Positions 19,028 to 28,682 of a DNA stretch of 64,000 bases are shown here, piece after piece. Position 1 is the first letter of the stretch. Each line of letters begins with the position of its first letter. The stretch covers positions 62,001-126,000 of the forward strand of contig JAHPZJ010000028.1 in the NCBI GenBank assembly GCA_019058245.1. The letters run 5' to 3'. The notes under the pieces were generated by a model that saw nothing but the letters and a program-made list of their open reading frames with translations, was not told the origin of the DNA and searched no databases. A program made the translations under genes and the position numbers. Source of the stretch: Promethearchaeota archaeon (lineage in GTDB: Archaea; Asgardarchaeota; Lokiarchaeia; Sigyniarchaeales; SOKP01).

Positions 19028-20386
19028 TTATTTCCAAACATTTACTGCTTCTTTTAGATGTTCAATGGCTTTTATTTCATTGGGTTTGATCTTTAAAAGT
19101 AAGTCAGTACCTTTTTTTCTTTTATCTTCTGGGAACTCACCTTCAAATGTAAATGGAAATATTTCAACAAATTTTGCAAGCAAATCTTTAGACTTAGAAA
19201 ATTCTTCAGAAGCCTTTATTAACGGTTTATATTGAGGTCTATCTATGTATCGTGTTGCGACTCTTTTTAGAAACTCTACGGTTGTGGATCTACCTTCTAA
19301 TGCACAATTTGCTACATAACTATTTCCAAAATAAATTAAATTTTCTCCCTTTATTCCTTTTTGTAGGACATTTGCCCATTCTACAAAAGCTTCTGGTCCT
19401 GCAACATAAGTATCTTCATGTGCGTAATTCTTTCCTTCTGCCATACGAATCGCACGTTCAATAGCTTCCTTGTCTCTAACTTTTGGATCAACATCTATTT
19501 GCTTATCAAAGGAGAAATAATGTAATAATCCTGGTGCTTTTATTTTGTCATATGGAATTGGTGTTTCTGGTAAGCCCTGATAGTGTCGAAATGTGCTAAC
19601 AAGATAGGACTCATCTTTATAACCATAAACAATCCCATATTCTGGAACTGGAATCCCCCAAAAAACTATTGGTTTTTGATTCTCATTAAAATCTTTTTTG
19701 AAGTGATCGAATAATTTCTTGGCTTGACCTCTTTTAGGTGTATCTATGTCAATTTCACTTTCATATTTGGTTTCCTCCTTATATCCCCATTTAATTTCAA
19801 TTCCAAGGGCTTGTGTACCCTTCAGGATTTCATCATATGCTTTATGAGCTGTTGGTCCAGATGCACAAGTGTCTTTCTTTGCCACATTGATAAAAAAGGA
19901 CCACCCACTATAACCCCCCACATCAATTATACTACATTCTTGTCCAAAAGATTTTAAAACACCAGAAACTGCACCTAAATATGATATCCAACACTTTTGA
20001 TATACGGGAATATTACTAGTTCTATTTTCACCCATTTCAGTTAACCTTCTTTTCTGGAATCCTTGTGAATAATATTGTTGGATTTTTTTTCTCTCAAATA
20101 ACTCTCGAACTTTTGCATTATCATAAAATTTAGTAATTGCTTTTAGTAATTCTTGTCCATCTTGGGTAATTCGATAAAATCCCCGTTCAAAACGCTCTAT
20201 TAATTTCACTTCAATTAATGAGGTCAAATTATTTGAAAGAGCTGTCTTTTGTAATTCAGTTTGGCGTTTTAATTTACTAAAATTCAAAATTTGTTCATTT
20301 AATAGAGATAATATTTGAATTCTTTTTGGATGTGCTACTGCTTTTAGAAATTCTGTCATTCCTTCAATATTATCCAATAATAACAC
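19028..20386 (-). CDS. ArsR-type winged-helix domain fused to a BtrH/C39-like domain
   Basis: FLKAVAHPKRIQILSLLNEQILNFSKLKRQTELQKTALSNNLTSL wHTH; then YQKCWISYLGAVSGVLKSFG with Cys at the expected start of a C39-like fold. Confidence 0.55.
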   Translation of the reverse strand: MLLLDNIEGMTEFLKAVAHPKRIQILSLLNEQILNFSKLKRQTELQKTALSNNLTSLIEVKLIERFERGFYRITQDGQELLKAITKFYDNAKVRELFERKKIQQYYSQGFQKRRLTEMGENRTSNIPVYQKCWISYLGAVSGVLKSFGQECSIIDVGGYSGWSFFINVAKKDTCASGPTAHKAYDEILKGTQALGIEIKWGYKEETKYESEIDIDTPKRGQAKKLFDHFKKDFNENQKPIVFWGIPVPEYGIVYGYKDESYLVSTFRHYQGLPETPIPYDKIKAPGLLHYFSFDKQIDVDPKVRDKEAIERAIRMAEGKNYAHEDTYVAGPEAFVEWANVLQKGIKGENLIYFGNSYVANCALEGRSTTVEFLKRVATRYIDRPQYKPLIKASEEFSKSKDLLAKFVEIFPFTFEGEFPEDKRKKGTDLLLKIKPNEIKAIEHLKEAVNVWK

Positions 20387-20503
20387 CTTAAATTGTTATT
20401 ATAGTAAAAATAGTCAACAACATATTTAAGTCTTCCTATGTATCCAGAACACTGTTCACGAAAAGGCGGAATAGTATAATAATATTTTTCAAAAATATAT
20501 ATT

Positions 20504-20827
20504 TCACTCAATTCTTTCCACTTTGAATATTACAGGTCGAAACCAATCAGAGCATCCAGTAATAACAGTGCCTTTATATTTCATTCCTAGTACATCTCCT
20601 CCTGACGCTACAAGCATTATATCCTTTCTTATATCTGCCCATGCCCAATGGCAGAATCCATCGGGAACCTGAGCAAGATTTGGATCAATTATTATTTCTT
20701 GACCTTCTTCAAAAATCTCGCATAGTTTCATACCAGTATATTCATCACTGATAAATTCTTCAATCAAGTCTTTATTCAATGACTTTTTCAATACTGTTAA
20801 TTTACATTTTGGCATAGATGATTTCAT
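20504..20827 (-). CDS. TIGR04076-like small protein
   Basis: PKCKLTVLKKSLN...PDGFCHWAWADIRKDIMLVASGG...ITGCSDWFRPVIFKVE pattern. Confidence 0.7.
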   Translation of the reverse strand: MKSSMPKCKLTVLKKSLNKDLIEEFISDEYTGMKLCEIFEEGQEIIIDPNLAQVPDGFCHWAWADIRKDIMLVASGGDVLGMKYKGTVITGCSDWFRPVIFKVERIE

Positions 20828-20914
20828 TTTTTAACCTCATTTATCATACAAATTTTCAAATTCTTTATTTTATAATTGCATATTATTGGATGTTAAATAA
20901 TAATTAAGTTTAAA

Positions 20915-22150
20915 ATGGAAATTCGACCAGAATTACTAGTCCCTGTTCAAGATTGGAATTCTCTTAAAATAATAAGTGGATTAGCAGACGCGATATATTT
21001 TGGTGTTGAGCAATACAATATGAGACAAAAAGCTATTAATTTTGAGAGAAAAGATTTAACTAAGATTAGTGAGTATTGTCATAATCAAAACCCACCATTA
21101 AAAGCATATTTAACCACAAATATTTTAATATATGACACAGAATTACAGGATTTAGAGTATCTAATTATAGAAGCAAAAGATGCTAAAATTGATGCGATTA
21201 TTGCCCATGATCTTGCTGTGATTCGAATTGCTAAACGTAATAAGATGAAATTTCATATATCTACACAAGCAAGTGTTTCAAATATTGAAGCGGCGAAATT
21301 TTATGAGGATTTAGGGGCAGAAAGGATCATTTTAGCCAGAGAGTTATCAATAAAACAAATAAATCTTATTAAACATTTACTTTCAAAAACAGAAATTGAA
21401 TGTTTTGTTCATGGGGCAATGTGTACATCGATTTCAGGAAGATGCTATTTTTCAGCTACTATTTGTGATTCTGAAGAATATTCTGCAAATCGAGGAAATT
21501 GTGTCCAACCTTGTAGAAGGGAATGGAGAGTTATTGATGATGAGAATAACGAATTTATCTATAATGGTCAAATGTTTTTGAATGCAAAAGATCTATGTAT
21601 GATTGAATATATTCCGGAGCTTATTGATGCTAATATCGATGCTTTTAAGATTGAAGGTAGAATGAAAGATCCCCTTTATATAAAAACAGTTTCAGAATGT
21701 TATAGAGAAGCAATAGATAGTTATTTTGATGGAACATATGGAAAAGAAAAAATTACCAACTGGTTAAAAAGGCTATCAATGGTATATAATCGAGGATTTC
21801 ATACTGGATTTTATTTTCATAGACCAACTATCGAAGATATTGAGTTAAATAGGAGAGGAAATATATCTGAATTTAAAAAACATTACATAGGAAAAATACT
21901 TTCATATGATCAAAACAGTAAGTCGGCTAATGTTTTATTAGAAAGCCTAGAATTTCCCTTAAATATTGGAGACGAAATCATAATCATAGGTTCCAATACA
22001 TATACTATCGAAACAATCAAAAAGATGATTTATAAAGGTGAGAAGATAAAAAATATATCTAGAAAAAGATATACTGATCCAGTTAAAATCAATTTACGCA
22101 TTAATAAGGAAGTCGAAGTAAACGCAAAGATTTATATCATAAAAAAATGA
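20915..22150 (+). CDS. Peptidase U32-family protein (tRNA/rRNA hydroxylation type)
   Basis: PELLVPVQDWNSLK...FVHGAMCTSISGRCYFS...NRGNCVQPCRREW...FKIEGRMK. Confidence 0.92.
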   Translation: MEIRPELLVPVQDWNSLKIISGLADAIYFGVEQYNMRQKAINFERKDLTKISEYCHNQNPPLKAYLTTNILIYDTELQDLEYLIIEAKDAKIDAIIAHDLAVIRIAKRNKMKFHISTQASVSNIEAAKFYEDLGAERIILARELSIKQINLIKHLLSKTEIECFVHGAMCTSISGRCYFSATICDSEEYSANRGNCVQPCRREWRVIDDENNEFIYNGQMFLNAKDLCMIEYIPELIDANIDAFKIEGRMKDPLYIKTVSECYREAIDSYFDGTYGKEKITNWLKRLSMVYNRGFHTGFYFHRPTIEDIELNRRGNISEFKKHYIGKILSYDQNSKSANVLLESLEFPLNIGDEIIIIGSNTYTIETIKKMIYKGEKIKNISRKRYTDPVKINLRINKEVEVNAKIYIIKK

Positions 22151-22157
22151 TTTTTAT

Positions 22158-22877
22158 GTGAAACATCACTCGATAGTAGGCATTATGGTTTCAATAGTAA
22201 AAATGAATTTTGAAGAAAAGAGAAAGCAACTGGTTGAAAGTCTTAAAGAAAGGGGTATTCTAACTAAAGAAGAAGTAATTAAAGCAATGTCTATTGTACC
22301 AAGACATAAATTTGTTCCAAAAGAGGCTGAATCAAGTGCATATATTGACTCGCCTCTTTCAATTGGATTAGGACAAACTATCAGCGCTCCTCACATGAAT
22401 GCTATGATGTGTGAGTGTTTAGAATTATCTGAAGGAGAAAAAGTATTAGAAATAGGAACTGGTTCGGGGTATCATGCTGCTTTATGTGCAGAATTAGTTG
22501 CCCCAGAAAGTTCAGAAAATCCTGGTCATGTATTCACAATTGAACGTCATGAAGGATTAGTAAAACGTGCTAAAGAGGGCCTAAAAAAAACTGGATATGA
22601 TAAAAAAGTTACAGTAATTCATGGAGATGGAACTCTGGGATTTCCCAAAGAAGCACCTTATGATAAAATATTGGTGACAGCCGCTTCTCCTACGAAGATT
22701 CCTACTCCCTTGAAAGACCAGTTAAAGGAAGGAGGAATTATTTGTATTCCCGTAGGATCTAAGAGCTTTTCTCAAAATTTATATACTATTAAAAAACTTA
22801 AAGGAAATTTTGACTCAAAGAAAATAACTGGTGTTCGTTTTGTCCCTCTTATTGGAGAATATGGTTTTGAAAGCTAG
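22158..22877 (+). CDS. pcm: Protein-L-isoaspartate O-methyltransferase
   Basis: IVPRHKFVPKEAESSAYIDSPLSIGLGQTISAPHMNAMM and VLEIGTGSGYHAALCAEL. Confidence 0.95.
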   Translation: MKHHSIVGIMVSIVKMNFEEKRKQLVESLKERGILTKEEVIKAMSIVPRHKFVPKEAESSAYIDSPLSIGLGQTISAPHMNAMMCECLELSEGEKVLEIGTGSGYHAALCAELVAPESSENPGHVFTIERHEGLVKRAKEGLKKTGYDKKVTVIHGDGTLGFPKEAPYDKILVTAASPTKIPTPLKDQLKEGGIICIPVGSKSFSQNLYTIKKLKGNFDSKKITGVRFVPLIGEYGFES

Positions 22878-22890
22878 ATATTAAAAATAA

Positions 22891-23046
22891 CTATTTAAGT
22901 AATAAACTGTTTAAACATTTCTCAAGTTTTTTATTTTTAAGTTGTGTTCTAATATTCTTGACGAATTTTGATCTCTCAATACATTCATGTAGATACTCAT
23001 CACAACAGTTCCAACTTAAACATTCTGTATTATTATTAGCTTTCAT
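22891..23046 (-). CDS. 51-aa Cys-rich small protein
   Basis: Read by hand (absent from ORF track): MKANNNTECLSWNCCDEYLHECIERSKFVKNIRTQLKNKKLEKCLNSLLLK*. Confidence 0.55.
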   Translation of the reverse strand: MKANNNTECLSWNCCDEYLHECIERSKFVKNIRTQLKNKKLEKCLNSLLLK

Positions 23047-23213
23047 AATTCAGATCTATTTTTAGTTAATTTTTGTATTGTCTATTCATATGAGAAGAAT
23101 CTAACTATATTAATGTAGCATCTAGAAATTGGAATAGATCATACTAGAACCTTTTCAATTTATAAAAAGAGTAAGATTTGCATTTATAAAAACTAAGTTA
23201 TGATAATAAATAT

Positions 23214-23357
23214 CTATTGTTGAAGTTTTTTCTTAAGTTTTTGTTCCATCAACTTTTTTCTAATATTTTTAACAAAATGATTATTTTCTATATTTCGTTT
23301 TACTGATTTTTCATTGTATGTCCAGCCATTTCTATTACCATTCTCATTAATTACCAT
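23214..23357 (-). CDS. 47-aa small protein, apparent paralogue of the 22891-23046 product
   Basis: Inner start MVINENGNRNGWTYNEKSVKRNIENNHFVKNIRKKLMEQKLKKKLQQ; shares FVKNIRxxL and the spacing to Trp. Confidence 0.5.
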   Translation of the reverse strand: MVINENGNRNGWTYNEKSVKRNIENNHFVKNIRKKLMEQKLKKKLQQ

Positions 23358-23487
23358 AAATGTCAAACCAATGCAAATTCTGTGTTTATTAGTTCTTACT
23401 AGGAGGTTAATATATTTAAAGATAGTTAAATTCGACAAAAATCGTGCATATATCGACAATGTTGTTATTTATCCAATGATTTAAATA

Positions 23488-25665
23488 TCATGTAATTATA
23501 AGTTTTAAATTAAATTCTAAATTTTTTTCAAGCTTAATTATAGGACATATATTTATACCTTGATATATTTCTTTATAGCCCTCATCTGTATATGCATATG
23601 CGATTATTGGAAATTTACTAATTTTAATTGAATCATTTTTACTTAAAATATCAATCTCAAAACCTAGATCATATGTTTCATCATAAGCTTTAAAATGCGA
23701 ACCAATAAATTGAAATGGGTCAATTAATTTATTATATTTATCATCTTTTTTTTCTATTTGGTTGCTTTCCCATTGGAAATTTTCAGTATCTCCGTTAAAG
23801 AAAAAAGGAATATCAATTCCAAGATTTAAATTCTTAATAATACGGGTAAGAACCTTTTGATTTTCATCATTTTCATCGAGATTTATTCTAATTTTCACTT
23901 TTATTTCTCTATCTTCAACATAAATATCTTTTGTAATTCGAACAGAGTTTCTTTCATCAGTATCAGTGTCCTTTATACTTCCTATTTTTTCCATTTCAAT
24001 GATAGCAATCTTTCCTTCCTTTTCGCTGCTAGTAACCTTGAAAGTATCATTAACAAAATCTCCAAATTCATAATATTGATCTGATTGGAGTTGTTCAAGA
24101 GTAACATCATCATGCAAAACCCTAAGACGTAATAAATTTCTCTTGAATCTATCAACCATAACTTCTTTTGTTTTAAGTTTTTTACTTTCATGGTAAGCTT
24201 CTGGCCATCTTGTTAAAGTATTTAACAAATTATAAGATTTTGGTTTATAATCTAACTCAAAAATAGTTCCGCCATCGTTAGGATTAACATACACATTTAA
24301 AACATCAGATTCAATTAAATACTCTGTTTTGCTATCCTTAATAAAATCGATGGGAGTTATATAAATATATGATTTCATTTTAGGATTGATTAAAGAATTA
24401 ATATCATCAATTATTCTTTCAGCATTAATTAAATGAGTATAAACTGAAAATCTAAGAAACTGTAAATAAACTCCACCAAATAATCCGTGCCAATAACAAT
24501 CATTACATTGAGCTTTATAAATCTCATCCCAAGCTTCTTCAACTTTTTTTAAGATAACAGAAATAAGTTGTTCATTTTCAAGCTTTGACAGAGTTTCTTC
24601 AATTACTATAAGTTTGTTTCTAACATATAACATCTTTTTGTGCATATTATTGGATTCAGGATACTTTACTAGAAAATATCTCCAAAACCCACCACGAAGA
24701 AATTGATAGATCTCCTTCTTTTCCTCATCTTCTCTTAATGATTTCCGTATAATTTTGAATTTTTTGCGAATATCTGTGGGTAAAACCCATTCTTCCATTT
24801 TATCATAACTCGCTGTGGGTAGATATACCAAACTTTTTGCGGGATATTGACTCATATATTCTGAAAGCGTTATTGATTTAATCCATGAATTTTGTTTAAT
24901 TTGTTCAAAAAATGCTGGAATAAATGGCTTCCCTTTGTCTCCTTCTTGATGCCCAAATCCTTTTACATAGCAAATTTGATGTGTAGTTCCCCACACTCCC
25001 ATTTTTTCTGCATCGGATATTAATAAAGCACATCTGTCACCCTTTTCATCAGCAGCTTTTTTTAAATAATCAACAGACATATAAGTAGGTTTCCAAGGGG
25101 TTAAATATCTCAATTCTTCGTTAATAGGAAATATCCGTAGAGTTTTTCCTTCATCTTCGGTAATATATGAATAATACGTTCCTTCCTCGGTAATTCCAGT
25201 AGAACGAAAATGATTGTCATCAACGATTACATACTTTAATCCAACATCATTTAAGAAAGAGGGATAATTTGGTTCCCAAACTCTTTCTGATAACCAAGCA
25301 CCTTTTACTTCTAATCCGAATTCTTCTTTTATTAGCTTAGATAACTTTTTCATTTGAGCAATTTTATCACGATATGGTATGATAGCAAATATTGGCTCAT
25401 AATACCCGCCACCAATAATCTCTATCTGACCTCTTTTTGCCATAACTTTTATCTTATTTACAAGATCTGGCTTATTTTTAATAAACCATTCTAATAAATT
25501 GCCTGAAAAGTGAAGTGTAAATTTAACATCTTTATATTTGAAAATATTCTCAATTAAAGGTTCATATGACTTTTTATAACAATCTTCTATAACAAAATTG
25601 AAGTTATCAACGGGTTGATGGAAGTGCAAGCAAAATAATAGGCAAATAGTATTTTTTTTATCCAT
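23488..25665 (-). CDS. GH57 alpha-amylase/4-alpha-glucanotransferase-like
   Basis: LCLHFHQPVDNFNFVIEDCYKKSYEP, GGGYYEPIFAIIP, GAWLSERVWEP, YVIVDDNHF GH57 motifs; C-terminal DUF1926-like beta region. Confidence 0.93.
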   Translation of the reverse strand: MDKKNTICLLFCLHFHQPVDNFNFVIEDCYKKSYEPLIENIFKYKDVKFTLHFSGNLLEWFIKNKPDLVNKIKVMAKRGQIEIIGGGYYEPIFAIIPYRDKIAQMKKLSKLIKEEFGLEVKGAWLSERVWEPNYPSFLNDVGLKYVIVDDNHFRSTGITEEGTYYSYITEDEGKTLRIFPINEELRYLTPWKPTYMSVDYLKKAADEKGDRCALLISDAEKMGVWGTTHQICYVKGFGHQEGDKGKPFIPAFFEQIKQNSWIKSITLSEYMSQYPAKSLVYLPTASYDKMEEWVLPTDIRKKFKIIRKSLREDEEKKEIYQFLRGGFWRYFLVKYPESNNMHKKMLYVRNKLIVIEETLSKLENEQLISVILKKVEEAWDEIYKAQCNDCYWHGLFGGVYLQFLRFSVYTHLINAERIIDDINSLINPKMKSYIYITPIDFIKDSKTEYLIESDVLNVYVNPNDGGTIFELDYKPKSYNLLNTLTRWPEAYHESKKLKTKEVMVDRFKRNLLRLRVLHDDVTLEQLQSDQYYEFGDFVNDTFKVTSSEKEGKIAIIEMEKIGSIKDTDTDERNSVRITKDIYVEDREIKVKIRINLDENDENQKVLTRIIKNLNLGIDIPFFFNGDTENFQWESNQIEKKDDKYNKLIDPFQFIGSHFKAYDETYDLGFEIDILSKNDSIKISKFPIIAYAYTDEGYKEIYQGINICPIIKLEKNLEFNLKLIIT

Positions 25666-25961
25666 TTTTCTTAAATCACCAATTGTTTTTAGCTTTCTGG
25701 AAAATTGAAAGAATAACTATAAGATATGATAGATTTTATCAAGAATACGTTTGAAATTTAGAAATAATAAGAATTAACCATTTAAAAAATAATCTAAATC
25801 TATCTATTTTTCTTTCAGATCTTTTTCATTTAAATACCCAAAATTAAAGTATTCATCAAAATTTGATTTTTTTGTCTAAGCTAATTTAAATATTAATAAA
25901 ACTTAATTATTAAATTACATTAACTAATTTAAAGCCTTCAAAAGATTAAGAAAATTTAAAT

Positions 25962-26417
25962 ATGGCTCCAGAAATTTCAGAAACTATAAGGAAATGGATT
26001 AAATTAAGTTTATCTAAATCAATATATAACATTTTTAAATTTTCGAAAGAAAATGATATATCTATGCCTCAAATTGGTGCTCTCATACGAATTTTTCGTA
26101 AAAGCAATTGTAATGTATCAGTTATTGGCACAGACTTGGGAATTTCGAGTGCAGCAGCAAGTCAGTTGCTAAATCGAATGGTTCAATTAGGATTGATTGA
26201 GAGATCAGAAGATCCTAATGATCGAAGGATTAAAAATCTAAGTTTATCACAAAAAGGACTTGAATTTCTTAATGAATGTTTTCAAACCAGTTATAAATGG
26301 TTTGAAGATTTAATAATTACATATAGTAATGATGAGAAGAGAGAGATCGTTGCTGTATTTAACAAATTGATAAATAAAATTAATATAAATAATGATGTAC
26401 CTGATTTAGAAATTTAG
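25962..26417 (+). CDS. MarR-family transcriptional regulator
   Basis: IGTDLGISSAAASQLLNRMVQLGLIERSEDPNDRRIKNLSLSQKG. Confidence 0.92.
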   Translation: MAPEISETIRKWIKLSLSKSIYNIFKFSKENDISMPQIGALIRIFRKSNCNVSVIGTDLGISSAAASQLLNRMVQLGLIERSEDPNDRRIKNLSLSQKGLEFLNECFQTSYKWFEDLIITYSNDEKREIVAVFNKLINKININNDVPDLEI

Positions 26418-26465
26418 TATTGTCATTTTAAATAATTAATCAAAAAAATTAAAGAAAATGGAATT

Positions 26466-28682
26466 ATGAATAGGACATTCAAATATACAAAACCTTACCT
26501 TCCGATGATAATAGGAGCAATCGTGCTTTTATTTGTGCAAGCGAATGTAAATTTAGCATTACCAAATTATCTATCTGACATTGTAAATGTTGGAATTCAA
26601 CAAGGTGGTATTGAGGATAAAGTACCGGTTGCAATTACTCAAAAAGAAATGAATAGAACATTATTTTTCATGAATAATACAGATGATAAAGATATGGTAT
26701 TAGCCCAATACACACTTTATGATAATAACTCTGATAGATATGATTATTATGCTAAAATATATCCGGTTATTAGCACCGAACCAATATATGTTCTCAATAA
26801 TCGTTCTAAATCGGCTGTCATTCAATTAAGTTCAATAATGACTAAACCGCTTGTAATTGTATTTTTTGTCAAACAAATTATGGAGAATCCAGATTTAGCA
26901 ACTACATTGGGTTTTCCTACAGATACTGATTTATTCATTTATTTAGAAAGTTTGCCCGAGGTCATAAGAACTCAAATTATTAATGAGTTTTATGCTGAAT
27001 TTGATTCTTTTGATAAAACAATGTTGGAACAAGCTGTTATACAGTCAATAAGAGCAGAATACGAACTTCTTGGTATGAATATGGATGAGATTCAGATGAA
27101 TTATATATGGCGAATTGGGATTTTAATGTTATTAATGACATTAATATCAGTATTATGTATTATCGGAGTGAGTTATTTATCTGCTAAAACCGCTACTGGA
27201 ATGGCTCGTGATATTCGAGAGGATTTGTTCATAAAAGTTGAAAGTTTTACAAATATAGAGTTTGATAAGTTTTCTACAGCATCCTTAGTGACCCGTTCAA
27301 CCAATGACATTACCCAAATTCAGATGATCATTATTATGTTGGTTAGTATTGTATTTTATGCCCCAATATTAGGTATTGGAGCTATTTTTCATGCGATGTC
27401 TTCAGCATCATCAATGTGGTGGCTAATAGCAATACCTGTTGTAGCACTTATATCTATTATAATCATGGTTTTTATAATTGCTTTACCTAAATTTAAGTCA
27501 ATCCAAGATTTAATTGACGACCTTAACCTTATTACACGTGAAAATCTTACAGGTATGATGGTAGTAAGAAGTTTTAACAAGCAAGAATTTGAAGAAAATC
27601 GTTTTGATAAGGTTAATCTTGATTTAACGAGAAAAAGTTTGTTTATAAATAGATTAATGTTCATATTAATGCCATTAATGATGTTTATAATGAATGGAAC
27701 TATGGTTTTAATTATATGGATTGGATCTCATGAAGTCGCGAAGGGATTATTGCAGATTGGAAATATGATGGCATTTATGCAATACACGATGCAAATAGTA
27801 ATGTCATTTTTAATGATTTCTATAATGTTTATTCTACTTCCACGAGCTAGTGTGTCAATAAAAAGAATAGGTGCGGTATTGGATACTGAACCATCCATTA
27901 AAGATTCCCAAGATTCACGTTTGTTTAAAGAACCCTTCGATTCTACAATTGAATTTCGTAATGTATCATTTAAATATCCTGGTGCTGAAGAGAATGTATT
28001 ACATGGAATTAACTTTATAGCACGTCCAGGCGAGACGACAGCGTTTATAGGAGCAACTGGATCTGGTAAATCCACACTTATAAATTTGATACTCCGATTT
28101 TATGATGTCTCTTCTGGATCAATTTTAATTGATGGCTTGGATATTCGGAAAGTTTCGCAACATGATTTACGAGAAAAAATAGGATATGTTCCTCAAAAAA
28201 GCTCCTTGTTCTCAGGAACTATTTCAAGTAATTTATATTATGCGAATGAAAACGCTGAAAGTAAAACAATACAATCAGCAATTGAAATTTCACAAGCTTC
28301 CGAATTTGTAAGTGCCAAAGCCAGGGGTTTGGAGTCAAGAATTTCGCAAGGTGGTAGTAATGTATCTGGTGGACAAAAACAGAGATTATCCATAGCAAGG
28401 GCAATTGTAAAACAATCTCCAATTTATATCTTGGATGATAGTTTTTCTGCGTTAGATTTTAAAACTGATAGAGCATTACGTAAGGCATTCAAAGAAAATT
28501 TAGAAGACATCACATTATTAATTGTCACTCAAAGAGTTTCCACTATTATGGATGCTGAACAGATAATTGTACTTGATAATGGTAGAATTGTAGGTAAAGG
28601 TTCACATATAGAGCTGTTGAAAACTTGTGAAACATATAAGGAAATTGCTTTATCTCAACATACAATGGAGGAATTATTATAA
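26466..28682 (+). CDS. ABC exporter subunit (TMD-NBD), first half of heterodimer
   Basis: Walker A GATGSGKST, signature VSGGQ, ILDDSFSALD; large extracytoplasmic insert after TM1. Confidence 0.93.
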   Translation: MNRTFKYTKPYLPMIIGAIVLLFVQANVNLALPNYLSDIVNVGIQQGGIEDKVPVAITQKEMNRTLFFMNNTDDKDMVLAQYTLYDNNSDRYDYYAKIYPVISTEPIYVLNNRSKSAVIQLSSIMTKPLVIVFFVKQIMENPDLATTLGFPTDTDLFIYLESLPEVIRTQIINEFYAEFDSFDKTMLEQAVIQSIRAEYELLGMNMDEIQMNYIWRIGILMLLMTLISVLCIIGVSYLSAKTATGMARDIREDLFIKVESFTNIEFDKFSTASLVTRSTNDITQIQMIIIMLVSIVFYAPILGIGAIFHAMSSASSMWWLIAIPVVALISIIIMVFIIALPKFKSIQDLIDDLNLITRENLTGMMVVRSFNKQEFEENRFDKVNLDLTRKSLFINRLMFILMPLMMFIMNGTMVLIIWIGSHEVAKGLLQIGNMMAFMQYTMQIVMSFLMISIMFILLPRASVSIKRIGAVLDTEPSIKDSQDSRLFKEPFDSTIEFRNVSFKYPGAEENVLHGINFIARPGETTAFIGATGSGKSTLINLILRFYDVSSGSILIDGLDIRKVSQHDLREKIGYVPQKSSLFSGTISSNLYYANENAESKTIQSAIEISQASEFVSAKARGLESRISQGGSNVSGGQKQRLSIARAIVKQSPIYILDDSFSALDFKTDRALRKAFKENLEDITLLIVTQRVSTIMDAEQIIVLDNGRIVGKGSHIELLKTCETYKEIALSQHTMEELL

